Positions 8,184-15,920 of a DNA stretch of 64,000 bases are shown piece after piece. The notes under the pieces are model-generated. The model had not been told where the DNA came from. It saw nothing but the letters and a program-made list of their open reading frames with translations, and made no database searches. Source of the DNA: Alistipes sp. CHKCI003 (GTDB lineage Bacteria > Bacteroidota > Bacteroidia > Bacteroidales > Rikenellaceae); assembly GCF_900021155.1 (NCBI RefSeq), contig NZ_FCNT01000085.1, positions 1 to 64,000 on the forward strand. The letters are read 5' to 3'. The translations under genes were made by a program, and so were the position numbers. Every line of letters starts with the position of its first letter. The stretch's first letter is position 1.

Positions 8184-10193
8184 CTACCTGCCGAGCGTAA
8201 TCACCACGCCGCCCGTCAGCCAGCGGCCCGGCAACTCCAGACCGCCGAAATCGAAATACTCCGCATCGGTGAGATTGGTCGCATCGACATAGAGCTTGCA
8301 ACATCCTTTTTCCCAAGCGATACGGGCATCCAACAGAAAGTACGGCTCGAAGTCGCGCATCTCGGTCTTCATCGCTCCCGTCTCGTCCAAACTCAGCGAT
8401 CCGTCGGGATTGCGCAGGTAGGCCGTATAAGCTCCGTTGCGGTCGTAGAACGTGCCCGTGAGCGAAAGCGTGAAGCGGCGCAGGAAACACACCTCCAGTG
8501 CGGCCGAGAGCTTATGCTTCATGTAGTCCATCGCGCTCGACGTGATGACCTCTCCGCGGCGGTCGGTCGAAAGCCAGCCGTAAGAGAGGGTCGCACGGCG
8601 CAGGAAACCTCTGCCGGAGGTATATCCGCCCGTGGCCTCGGCGCCGAACGTATCGAGACTGCTCGTCTGCTCGGAATGCCACTTGTCGCCCAGATCGGGA
8701 CGCCACACCCAGTCGATGATGTTGCGGCCGTCGCGGTAGAAAAGATTCGCCGAGATGCTCCAGCGCCCCTTCCGATAATCGGCTCCTACGCGATATGACA
8801 CAGCATGTTCCGGACCCAGATCGAGATTGTTGAGCTGGGCCGGAGAGGTGTAGTAGAGGTCGGTGAAGGTCGGCAGACGCATCGACTGCGAGACGCCCGC
8901 ATCCAGACGCAGCCCCGCCGCGGGCGCGAACCCGCCCGAGAGGCTCCAGAGCGCCGCCGTGCCGTAGGGCGAGAAACTCACGCCCGCCGAACCCGAGAGA
9001 TCGAAACGCCGCCAGCGTTTCGTGTGCCGGAGCCAGAGGTTGCCCACACGGCGTGCATCGGCGTGGGTGTACTCGCCGTACGGTTCGGCAAGCGGAAGGC
9101 CCAGATTGGTGCTGAAAATGTGGTTGTAGGTGTAGTCGCCGCCCAGCGAAGTCTCGCCCCACCGCCAGCCGTAGTCGGCCCACAGCTCCGCACCGGCATT
9201 GTCCGTATTGTGGCGGTTCATCGGCGTGCCGCGCGTCCAGTCGTAGCGGTCGAAGTTCTTGCGGTAACTTGCGGTGGCATTCAGGGTAACGTCGCCCAAC
9301 CGCTTCACCCACCGAACGGAAGCGAGCGCCGTGCGGGTCTGCTCGTACTGATCGGGATTGTAGGCGGCATAGAACCCGTTGGAGCCGAACGAACGGCTCT
9401 GCCAACCCGCCTGCACGTCGAAGAAACCGGCCCGTCCGGAGTCGTAGTTCATCCGCAGAAACCCGTTCCAGTTGTCGAAGTCGGTGTTGTGGATATACCC
9501 GTCGCTGCGGCGGTAGGAACCGGCTGCGAAGAGCGTGAACCGGCCGGCGGTCAGGGCGCCCGAAAGGTTGCCGTAGGCATAGCCGTATGCGCCGCCGGCC
9601 CCTTCGAAACGCAGATAGGTGGGCCGGAGCGGTGCGGTGCGGATATTCACGGCGCCCGCGAAGGCGCCGACGCCCGTTACCCCGTCGATGAGTTCGATAC
9701 CCGACACGCAGTCGAGATCGACGGGCAGCGCGTGGGACTGGTGCCCCGTGCGCGCATCGGTAAAGTTGATGCCGTTGAGCAGGATCATCGTCTGATCGAA
9801 GGAGCCTCCCCGTATCGAGATGTCGGCCTGCACCCCCTTGCCGCCCCGCTCTCGGACGTCGACTTCGGGCGCAAGGCGCAGGGCGGACTCCAAGGTTTGA
9901 AGCGGCCCCGCACCCCCGGCCTTCCGGTCGAAGAGCGTGGCAGGCGGCACGACGCTGCGCGTGGGCGAGGACAAATTGCCCGTGATCCCCACCTCGTCGA
10001 TCTGCAAGATCTTGCAGATTTCGAGCGAGTCGGAGACTTGCACCCGCGCGGCGGCCGCCGCCGGCAAGAGGATCGACATCGTAACGGAGAGCACCCCGAT
10101 CGTTACAGGGCGGTGGAGGCTCGCAAAGGCTGCCCAGCCCGTGCGGGTCCAACGCCTGAAGCAGGGAATACGCTTCGTTTGGATCTCTTTCAT
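8184..10193 (-). CDS. TonB-dependent outer-membrane receptor, BtuB-like
   Basis: Predicted outer-membrane beta-barrel importer powered by TonB. From the ATG at 10193 it is 669 residues with a basic N-terminus, a hydrophobic stretch and an Ala-rich cleavage region (residues ~25-50). A plug domain follows, with the typical ADISIRGGSFDQT and LLNGINFTD motifs (residues ~115-140). The rest shows alternating aromatic beta-strand residues. There is no carboxypeptidase-like N-domain and no SusD partner, so it is not a SusC-type porin; the ligand could be a cobalamin-like or metal chelate but cannot be read from sequence. The frame is open far upstream into the neighbouring gene; this start was chosen for the signal peptide. 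A terminator separates it from cysteate synthase, so its own promoter is unclear. Confidence 0.85.
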   Translation of the reverse strand: MKEIQTKRIPCFRRWTRTGWAAFASLHRPVTIGVLSVTMSILLPAAAAARVQVSDSLEICKILQIDEVGITGNLSSPTRSVVPPATLFDRKAGGAGPLQTLESALRLAPEVDVRERGGKGVQADISIRGGSFDQTMILLNGINFTDARTGHQSHALPVDLDCVSGIELIDGVTGVGAFAGAVNIRTAPLRPTYLRFEGAGGAYGYAYGNLSGALTAGRFTLFAAGSYRRSDGYIHNTDFDNWNGFLRMNYDSGRAGFFDVQAGWQSRSFGSNGFYAAYNPDQYEQTRTALASVRWVKRLGDVTLNATASYRKNFDRYDWTRGTPMNRHNTDNAGAELWADYGWRWGETSLGGDYTYNHIFSTNLGLPLAEPYGEYTHADARRVGNLWLRHTKRWRRFDLSGSAGVSFSPYGTAALWSLSGGFAPAAGLRLDAGVSQSMRLPTFTDLYYTSPAQLNNLDLGPEHAVSYRVGADYRKGRWSISANLFYRDGRNIIDWVWRPDLGDKWHSEQTSSLDTFGAEATGGYTSGRGFLRRATLSYGWLSTDRRGEVITSSAMDYMKHKLSAALEVCFLRRFTLSLTGTFYDRNGAYTAYLRNPDGSLSLDETGAMKTEMRDFEPYFLLDARIAWEKGCCKLYVDATNLTDAEYFDFGGLELPGRWLTGGVVITLGR

Positions 10194-10224
10194 CTTGTTC
10201 GTTTTTTTAATCGGATCAGTTAAT

Positions 10225-10267
10225 AAAAAAACGGCCTGCCGAGCGCTCCGGCTGCGCAGCGCTCGGC
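10225..10267 (-). terminator. Terminator after cysteate synthase
   Basis: GCCGAGCGCT (10238-10247) pairs with AGCGCTCGGC (10258-10267) in a perfect 10-bp stem, and seven T follow after a short spacer on the minus strand. It sits in the 107 bp between the cysteate synthase stop and the receptor start, so receptor expression needs read-through or a separate promoter. Confidence 0.8.
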
Positions 10268-10300
10268 GGACCGAGGATTTTCCGTCTGTCGGAGGCCGCA

Positions 10301-11593
10301 TCAGGCGAACAGGGCCTCCACCTTGGCCACGACATCCTCCACGTCGGGTTCCAGCGGGAAGATGTGGCTCGGTTTCAGGTACCAGAGCTCCTTGCCCTCC
10401 TTGAAGTGCTCTTCGCCGCCGCCCGTGATGTTGAGCATCACCACGGCATCCTTGGCGATGCGGCCGGCCTCCACGCATTTGACGAGCGACGCCAGCGCCA
10501 CGCCGGCGGCCGAATAAATATCCACGCCCTCCAGCTCCCGGAACAGGGCGCGCGCCTTGCGCGCCTGCGCATTCGTGCAGACCATCACGTCGCCGCCCGT
10601 AGCCTTCAGCGCGTCGTAGAGGCCGCCGGCGATGCCGTAAGGCGGACGGCGGTTCGAGAGCACCTTGGCGTCGATGATCTCGGCGTTGCGGCGCATCTTG
10701 TCCTCGTCGGCCGCGAGCATTTCGCGCGAATCGACCCGCCATGCGTCGTACATCGGCACGAAGGGGGCGTTCTGCGAGACGATCAGCTTCATCAGATTCG
10801 GGCCGTAACGTCCGTCTTCGATGAGCCGCAGGTTGGCCTCCCACGCCGCGATGGCGCCCGTGCCGCTGCCGACGGCCTGAAAATAGTAGTCGGGGATGCG
10901 GCCGATGGTCGTAACGGCCGAGAGCACGGTGGTCGCCATGCCGTCGCGGCGGGCGATGTTCTTGGCGCCGCCCTCGGCATAGAAGTTATCGCCCTTGAGC
11001 GCGAGGTCGCTCAGGCGGATGGCGTCGAAATAGTCGCCTCCGTATTCGCAGCAGATCAGTTTCACGCAGGGATTCAGCGGCTCCTCGAACCAGAGGGCCT
11101 GAAGGTTCTCGGCGGGCACCGCCAGCAGCAGCTTGATGCCGTTGTCGGAGCAGACCTTGGCGAAAGCGCGGGCCGTATTGCCGGCCGAAGCCACCACCAG
11201 CACCCGTTTCTCGTCCTTCGCCGCGCGGGCGCACACCGAGAAAGCTTCGGTCTCCTTGAACGAACAGGTGGTCATTCGGGCGCCGATAGCCGGGTAGTAG
11301 CCGTTGAAGGTGATGTAGAGATTCTCCAGTCCGAGGTGCTTGGCGAGCCCCTTGCTCTTATAGGTTACGGGAGCGGACGAGCCTTCCAGCATGCGGTTGA
11401 CGGGGAGCCAGTCGGCGTATTTGTAGAGCCCGAGCTCGGACGAGCGGACTTCGAGCCGTCTTGCGGCGTAACGGGCCCGAACGAGCGAGGGGGTCTTGCA
11501 GGAGCGGTCCTCCATCATCCAGCCTTCGTCTTCGAACGTGCGGCCCGTGGCAACGCATTCGAGCGTATAGGAAGTGGGTGTAAAATCTTTCAT
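10301..11593 (-). CDS. Cysteate synthase (threonine-synthase-like PLP enzyme)
   Basis: Predicted to make L-cysteate from O-phosphoserine and sulfite with pyridoxal phosphate. The 430-residue protein has the fold type II layout of threonine synthase: substrate-side APVTYKSKGLAKHLG, then the ARMTTCSFKETEA segment bearing the PLP lysine (threonine synthases usually read SFKDR here), ASAGNTARAFA for cofactor phosphate contacts, and VGSGTGAIAAWE. The SFKE variation and the length match the family named cysteate synthase in methanogens and Bacteroidota. In Bacteroidota cysteate is the headgroup precursor of capnine-type sulfonolipids. It lies 29 bp after nspC in the same operon. Threonine synthase proper is the alternative. 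Confidence 0.75.
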   Translation of the reverse strand: MKDFTPTSYTLECVATGRTFEDEGWMMEDRSCKTPSLVRARYAARRLEVRSSELGLYKYADWLPVNRMLEGSSAPVTYKSKGLAKHLGLENLYITFNGYYPAIGARMTTCSFKETEAFSVCARAAKDEKRVLVVASAGNTARAFAKVCSDNGIKLLLAVPAENLQALWFEEPLNPCVKLICCEYGGDYFDAIRLSDLALKGDNFYAEGGAKNIARRDGMATTVLSAVTTIGRIPDYYFQAVGSGTGAIAAWEANLRLIEDGRYGPNLMKLIVSQNAPFVPMYDAWRVDSREMLAADEDKMRRNAEIIDAKVLSNRRPPYGIAGGLYDALKATGGDVMVCTNAQARKARALFRELEGVDIYSAAGVALASLVKCVEAGRIAKDAVVMLNITGGGEEHFKEGKELWYLKPSHIFPLEPDVEDVVAKVEALFA

Positions 11594-11622
11594 TTATAAG
11601 CGGTTTGTAAGTTTTATCCGAA

Positions 11623-12753
11623 TCAGGACATCCGGTCGCGGAAATCCTCGTAACCGAATTCGCGGACGATCTCTACCCGGCCGTCGCGCTGCGCGATGGC
11701 GATCGCGGGATGGGCCACGCCGTTGAACATCGTGGTCTTGACCATCGTATAATGGATCATGTCCTCGAACACGATCCGGTCGCCGACCCGCAGGCTGCGG
11801 TCGAAAGCCCAGTCGCCCGCATAGTCGCCCGCCAGACAGCTGTTGCCCCCCATGCGCCAGCGCATCTCCCCCGCGGCGGGCTCGTGTGCGCCGACGATCG
11901 CCGGTTTGTAGGGCATTTCGAGACAGTCGGGCATGTGGCAGGCGAACGACACGTCGAGCATCGCCGTGCGTATGCCGCCGTTCTCGACGATGTCTTCGAC
12001 CGTCGAGACCAAAAAACCCGTACGCCACGTGAAGGCGCTGCCCGGTTCGAGAATGAGGCGCAGACGGGGATGCCGCGCCTTGAACCCGCGGAGAATGCGG
12101 ATCAGTTCGTCGCAGTCGTAATCGGCATGGGTCATCAGATGGCCGCCGCCCATGTTGAGCCACGCGATGCGATCGAGAAAACGGCCGAAATGCCGCTCGA
12201 CCGCTTCCAGCGCCAGATGCAGATGATGCGGACGCGACTCGCAGAGCACGTGGAAATGAAGCCCTTCGACACCCGCCGGCAGCTCCCGGAGTTCGCCGGC
12301 GGCGATGCCGAGGCGCGAACCGGGCACGCAAGGATTGTAGAGGTCCGTCTCGACGGGCGAATACTGCGGATTGATCCGCAGTCCGCACGAGATGCCGCGC
12401 AGAAGCGCCATCGGTCCGAAACGCTCGAACTGCGCCACGGAGTTGAACGTAATGTGGTCGCTGCACCGAAGGATCTCCCCGATGTCGCGGTCGGTGTAGA
12501 CCGGAGCATAGGTGTGGGCCGGACGGCCGTATTCCTCGAATACGAGCCGTGCTTCGGCTGCGGAACTGGCCGTGGCGCCGTCGGAATGGCGGGCCAGCTC
12601 GGGGAAAATACGCCACATCGCGCATGCCTTGAGCGCTACGATGATCTCGGCGCCGGTCGCCGCCCTCACGCTGTCGATCTTCGCCAGATTCGCGTCCAGC
12701 AACGTCTCGTCGAGAACGAAACACGGCGAAGGCAGTTTTTGAAAATCAACCAT
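11623..12753 (-). CDS. nspC: Carboxynorspermidine/carboxyspermidine decarboxylase
   Basis: PLP-dependent enzyme of the alanine-racemase fold; decarboxylates carboxyspermidine (or carboxynorspermidine) to spermidine in the alternative polyamine route of many Bacteroidota. The 376-residue protein starts with the family's LPSPCFVLDE motif. Lys42 in ALKACAMW is the expected PLP lysine; a conserved HVLCES segment, NMGGGHLMT (phosphate-binding region) and EPGSAFTW follow. The partner dehydrogenase is encoded nearby at 13935 on the other strand. First gene of a minus-strand unit with cysteate synthase. Confidence 0.95.
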   Translation of the reverse strand: MVDFQKLPSPCFVLDETLLDANLAKIDSVRAATGAEIIVALKACAMWRIFPELARHSDGATASSAAEARLVFEEYGRPAHTYAPVYTDRDIGEILRCSDHITFNSVAQFERFGPMALLRGISCGLRINPQYSPVETDLYNPCVPGSRLGIAAGELRELPAGVEGLHFHVLCESRPHHLHLALEAVERHFGRFLDRIAWLNMGGGHLMTHADYDCDELIRILRGFKARHPRLRLILEPGSAFTWRTGFLVSTVEDIVENGGIRTAMLDVSFACHMPDCLEMPYKPAIVGAHEPAAGEMRWRMGGNSCLAGDYAGDWAFDRSLRVGDRIVFEDMIHYTMVKTTMFNGVAHPAIAIAQRDGRVEIVREFGYEDFRDRMS

Positions 12754-12783
12754 CTATCGGGTCCTTGTCGTTTAGAAACGACA

Positions 12784-12791
12784 CAAAAATA
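12784..12791 (-). promoter_or_regulatory. -7 box of the nspC promoter
   Basis: TATTTTTG on the minus strand matches TAnnTTTG and lies about 30 bp upstream of the nspC ATG. No clear TTTG is present at the expected upstream distance, so only half of the promoter is supported. Confidence 0.5.
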
Positions 12792-13230
12792 TGAAATTGA
12801 TCCGATCGGGCGCATCTTGCGGGCCGGATATTTGCGGAAAATACGTATTTATACTTAACGGGCAGGGGCTCTCCGTCTCTCCGTCTCTCCGCCCATCCGC
12901 CCGCTTGCGGCAAGGCACCCCATCCCCTTCGTCCACAGCCGCGATGCGACGGGTCCGCCCGATTCGCAGCCGGGCCCCATCGTCGGACGGCAGACACGCG
13001 AAGGTCCGCAGCGGAACCGCCCTCAGAAGACGACGGTTCACGACGAATCAGTCAAGGGATAGGCACCCGAGGGCAAAGCGGCGCCTCCGGCGAGGGATTC
13101 GAGCCGCGAACGGCATCCGGCGGAACCGCACGACGCTGCGGCCCCGTCCGACGGATCGGACGGGACTCCGATTCCTGCAACGGCGCGATCAACCGATTTC
13201 CACCCGGTCCATGCGGATAATCCGCTCAAA
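12792..13230. other. Gene-free GC-rich spacer
   Basis: I see no supportable gene here; the open frames on both strands are short and arginine-rich. It includes a small (TCTCCG) repetition near 12878. Nothing else stands out. Confidence 0.4.
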
Positions 13231-13235
13231 ACCGC

Positions 13236-13243
13236 TATCTTTG
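13236..13243 (+). promoter_or_regulatory. -7 box before small ORFs
   Basis: TATCTTTG matches TAnnTTTG. It stands 28 bp before the ATG at 13271 and is the reason to suspect that the following short frames are, or were, transcribed. No upstream TTTG is seen at the right distance. Confidence 0.4.
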
Positions 13244-13270
13244 TTCTGCGACCGATAAATACGTCCGATC

Positions 13271-13538
13271 ATGGATTCGAAAGTCATGGATTTGGAAAAT
13301 TTCATCAAAGGGTGATCTCCCTGAAAAACCGGACGATCACCGACGAAATCTTTTTACTGATTCAGCACGCCGCGACCTGATGCAAAACTATTTAAGACTC
13401 GTCGAGAACGAAGGACTGAATCAGGTCAACCGGCAAATCGGGAAAGCCGTGAAGAAGGCGTACCGGCTGAACGACGACGAAATCCGCGAGGACGATCCGC
13501 ACTCCACGCTGATCCGATCCCACCAGATTTTCAAGTAA
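13271..13538 (+). pseudogene. Coupled short ORFs, possible gene remnant
   Basis: Three short frames follow a promoter-like box. The first encodes 14 residues (13271-13315). Another frame runs from a GTG at 13312 to a TGA at 13378-13380. The third begins at the overlapping ATG (13380) and encodes 52 residues, starting MQNYLRLVENEGL and ending in a charged stretch, with protein-like composition and a proper stop at 13538. This could be a frameshifted gene or a translationally coupled pair. I do not recognise the product and assign no function. Confidence 0.35.
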
Positions 13539-13598
13539 GGCGGCTCTGAAGGCAGGCCCCGCCGGCCACGGGTGTCCGCCGTCGCCGCCGCATGCGAA

Positions 13599-13711
13599 AA
13601 GGGGCTGTCGAACAAGTTTTTTTAACCCTCCGAGAATGCGTATTCGAAAAAAGTTCTCGAATAGCAGTACGAATAAAAAAGGGGTGTCTAAAACTTGTTA
13701 GACAGCCCCTT
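13599..13711. repeat. Structured intergenic element, copy 1
   Basis: About 112 bp with long terminal inverted repeats: GGGGCTGTC-AACAAGTTTT at the left and its near-complement at the right (AAAACTTGTT-GACAGCCCC). An inner hairpin, TATTCGA with TCGAATA (13641-13663), is followed by the conserved string AATAGCAGTACGAATAAAAAA. A second copy at 15151-15262 keeps the same layout with changed stem bases. The right end abuts the 3' end of tRNA-Lys. Confidence 0.75.
13675..13711 (-). terminator. Terminator downstream of tRNA-Lys
   Basis: Read on the minus strand, GGGGcTGTCTAA pairs with TTAGACACCCC with one bulge, then six T follow. It begins four bases after the tRNA 3' end and is formed by one arm of the structured element, so the element doubles as the tRNA terminator. 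Confidence 0.65.
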
Positions 13712-13714
13712 CCG

Positions 13715-13787
13715 TGATCCCGCTGGGGCTCGAACCCAGGACCCCAACATTAAAAGTGTTGTGCTCTACCAGCTGAGCTACGAGATC
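13715..13787 (-). tRNA. tRNA-Lys (anticodon TTT)
   Basis: A 73-nt cloverleaf. The acceptor stem GATCTCG pairs with CGGGATC (G-U at one step), with discriminator A. The D arm is GCTC-AGCTGGTAGA-GAGC-like, the anticodon stem CAACA/TGTTG encloses CTTTTAA with anticodon TTT, and the T arm contains GGTTCGAGCCCC. CCA is not encoded, as is common in this phylum. Confidence 0.95.
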
Positions 13788-13840
13788 TCCGTCGCCAAAT
13801 CGAAAACCGTCCGCAGACGGCATTTCCGTTTTTGGTGGTG

Positions 13841-13871
13841 CAAATGTAAGGATTATTTTTGTTTTGCCAAA
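13841..13871 (-). promoter_or_regulatory. Promoter of tRNA-Lys
   Basis: On the minus strand TTTG (13868-13871), a 19-bp spacer and TACATTTG (13841-13848) match the Bacteroidetes consensus. Transcription would begin about 45 bp before the mature tRNA. It overlaps the divergent promoter of the synthase gene. Confidence 0.75.
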
Positions 13872-13888
13872 ATAAAAAACTAATTTTG
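13858..13888 (+). promoter_or_regulatory. Promoter of carboxynorspermidine synthase
   Basis: TTTG (13858-13861), a 19-bp spacer and TAATTTTG (13881-13888) match the consensus fully. The -33 region overlaps that of the divergent tRNA-Lys promoter, so the two may compete for RNA polymerase. Confidence 0.8.
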
Positions 13889-13934
13889 TTGCGCATAACG
13901 AAGAATTCATAACACTTAAACCGGAATACCTATT

Positions 13935-15122
13935 ATGAAAGCCTTGATTATCGGCGCCGGCGGCGTCGGCACGGTGGTAACTCAGAAAATAGCCGCGAAC
14001 CCCGTATTCTCGGAGGTCATGCTGGCCAGCCGCACCAAATCCAAGTGCGACGCCGTGGCTGCCGCCATCGGCGGCGGACGTGTGCAGACCGCGCAGGTCG
14101 ACGCCGACAGCGTGCAGGAGCTGTGTACGCTGTTCCGCGCCTTCCGGCCCGACATCGTCGTGAACGTCGCCCTGCCCTATCAGGACCTCACGATCATGGA
14201 CGCCTGCCTCGAATGCGGCGCCAACTACCTCGATACGGCCAACTACGAACCCAAGGACGAGGCGCACTTCGAGTATTCGTGGCAGTGGGCCTATCAGGAC
14301 CGTTTCAAGGCCAAAGGCCTCACGGCCATCCTCGGCTGCGGCTTCGATCCGGGCGTTACGGCCATCTTCACGGCCTATGCCGCCAAGCATCACTTCGACG
14401 AAATACACTACCTCGACATCGTCGACTGCAACGCCGGCAATCACGGCATGGCCTTCGCCACCAACTTCAACCCCGAAATCAACATCCGCGAGGTAACGCA
14501 GAAAGGGCGCTACTACGAGAACGGACGCTGGGTCGTAACCGAACCCCACGAGATTCACAAACCGCTGCACTATCCGGAAATCGGCGAACGCGAATCGTAC
14601 GTCATCTACCACGAAGAGCTCGAATCGCTCGTGAAGAACTACCCCACGATCCGGCGCGCCCGCTTCTGGATGACCTTCGGACAGGAGTACCTCACCCACC
14701 TGCGCGTGATCCAGAACATCGGCATGGCCCGCATCGACCCGATCGTGTACAACGGGGTGGAGATCGTCCCGATCCAATTCCTCAAGGCGGTGCTGCCCGA
14801 TCCGAAGTCGCTCGGCGCCAACTACCACGGCCAGACGTCGATCGGCTGCCGGATCAGGGGCGTCAAGGACGGCAAGGAACGCACCTACTACATTTACAAC
14901 AACTGCGACCACGAGCAGGCTTTCCGCGAAACGGGCACACAGGCCGTGAGCTTCACGACGGGCGTTCCGGCTGCGCTGGGCGCCTCGATGTGGGCCAAAG
15001 GGCTCTGGCGCGGCGCGGGCGTGTTCAACGTCGAGGAGTTCGATCCCGATCCGTTCCTCGCCGAGCTGGGAGAGCAGGGCCTTCCGTGGGTCGAGAAGTT
15101 CGACGTCGACCTCGAAGTGTAG
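13935..15122 (+). CDS. Carboxynorspermidine/carboxyspermidine synthase
   Basis: NADPH-dependent dehydrogenase of the saccharopine dehydrogenase family; condenses aspartate semialdehyde with putrescine or diaminopropane to the carboxy-polyamine that NspC then decarboxylates. The 395-residue protein opens with the Rossmann motif IIGAGGVGTVV (residues 5-15), followed by VNVALPYQDLTIMDACLE and GCGFDPGVTAIFTAYA, both typical of this subfamily. Family members annotated as saccharopine dehydrogenase act in lysine metabolism, but the nearby nspC favours polyamine synthesis. Good promoter 46 bp upstream; the structured repeat lies 28 bp past the stop. Confidence 0.93.
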   Translation: MKALIIGAGGVGTVVTQKIAANPVFSEVMLASRTKSKCDAVAAAIGGGRVQTAQVDADSVQELCTLFRAFRPDIVVNVALPYQDLTIMDACLECGANYLDTANYEPKDEAHFEYSWQWAYQDRFKAKGLTAILGCGFDPGVTAIFTAYAAKHHFDEIHYLDIVDCNAGNHGMAFATNFNPEINIREVTQKGRYYENGRWVVTEPHEIHKPLHYPEIGERESYVIYHEELESLVKNYPTIRRARFWMTFGQEYLTHLRVIQNIGMARIDPIVYNGVEIVPIQFLKAVLPDPKSLGANYHGQTSIGCRIRGVKDGKERTYYIYNNCDHEQAFRETGTQAVSFTTGVPAALGASMWAKGLWRGAGVFNVEEFDPDPFLAELGEQGLPWVEKFDVDLEV

Positions 15123-15150
15123 CGGGTCGTAAGCCGCATGCTGTAACGGA

Positions 15151-15262
15151 CGAAGGCTGTCTGACAAGTTTTTCCACCCTTCGGAAATCGCCTGTTCGGG
15201 AAACGCCCGAATAGCAGTACGAATAAAAAAAGGGTCGTCTAAAACTTGTAAGACAGTCTTCG
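15151..15262. repeat. Structured intergenic element, copy 2
   Basis: Same architecture as copy 1. Terminal arms are CGAAGGCTGTCTGACAAG (left) and CTTGTAAGACAGTCTTCG (right); the inner hairpin is TTCGGG/CCCGAA, followed by AATAGCAGTACGAATAAAAAA. Stem bases differ from copy 1 but still pair, which suggests the folded form matters. It lies downstream of the synthase gene and may end its transcript. Confidence 0.75.
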
Positions 15263-15720
15263 TTGAGTTCATAGTATGTTACATAGAGGGGGGGGCGGAC
15301 GACCGAACCGCAATACTGCAGAATCAGGCATCCCGTCCGTCAGAAAAGGAAGGGGGCTCGTCAGGACACATCGTCGGTTCCGTCCGCAGGATCGCAATAC
15401 ATCCCGCCGGGGCTTCAGCCGTCTTCGCGCACTTCGCACTTCACGCCTCTCCGATTCGCGGATCGTACCACTCGCATCCGCCGCCCCGGTCCGATACTGT
15501 ATTTCACAACCGGAGGAGAGCGGACGCCCCCTCCTCATCCGGAATATTCGCGGGGAGGGGCCGAATCCGCACCGCCCCACCGCTGCGTGTCTTGCGACGA
15601 TTCCGGCCGTCAAATGGCGCACGCGGAACTCGAACGCCGCCGGGATGAAGGCAAAAACGACCGATCGGATCTTTCTCGAACCGAAATTAACCGCCCGAAA
15701 ATATTGCAGATCTTAAAAAA
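15263..15720. other. Gene-free spacer before the capsule locus
   Basis: It contains an eight-base G tract (15288-15295) and open but unconvincing frames on both strands. Nothing else is recognised. Confidence 0.4.
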
Positions 15721-15725
15721 TGTAT

Positions 15726-15733
15726 TATCTTTG
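15726..15733 (+). promoter_or_regulatory. Upstream -7 box of the capsule locus
   Basis: TATCTTTG matches TAnnTTTG. It is followed 14-31 bp later by two short overlapping leader frames. The upstream TTTG is imperfect (ATTGC around 15705). Confidence 0.5.
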
Positions 15734-15746
15734 CGACGGAAAACAA

Positions 15747-15823
15747 ATGGAAAGAGGCGCAAGATGAATAATCATGTGCCTTTTTTTGTTTTTTTCGAAA
15801 GGGTTCAAAAGTCAACATATTGA
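15747..15823 (+). other. Two coupled leader micro-ORFs
   Basis: A six-codon frame (15747-15767) overlaps by ATGA the start of a 19-residue frame (15764-15823) whose product contains PFFVFFERV. They directly follow a promoter-like box and end one base before a palindrome. They may be a translated leader of the capsule transcript, but a chance frame through a T-rich stretch is equally possible. Confidence 0.3.
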
Positions 15824-15824
15824 T

Positions 15825-15840
15825 TCACAATATATTGTGA
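15825..15840. promoter_or_regulatory. 16-bp perfect palindrome, operator-like
   Basis: TCACAATATATTGTGA reads the same on both strands. It lies between two promoter-like boxes, about 60 bp upstream of the second, a position where a dimeric regulator could act. The protein that might bind is unknown. Confidence 0.45.
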
Positions 15841-15898
15841 GTATGATATGAAAAACCGTCAAAACCTCGGAACTGCTTGTGGAATCGAGTTTTTTTCG

Positions 15899-15906
15899 TA
15901 CTTTTG
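15899..15906 (+). promoter_or_regulatory. Proximal -7 box of the capsule operon
   Basis: TACTTTTG matches TAnnTTTG exactly. Transcription would start near 15913, just before the tandem repeat, which would then form the 5' leader of the upxY mRNA. The -33 element is only partly matched (CTTGTG around 15875). Confidence 0.6.
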
Positions 15907-15920
15907 TCTCTAACATTCAG

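Noticed and set aside
13599-13711. A transposable insertion sequence
   Set aside because: Terminal inverted repeats exist, but the element is ~112 bp, non-coding and without clear target duplications; called a structured repeat instead.
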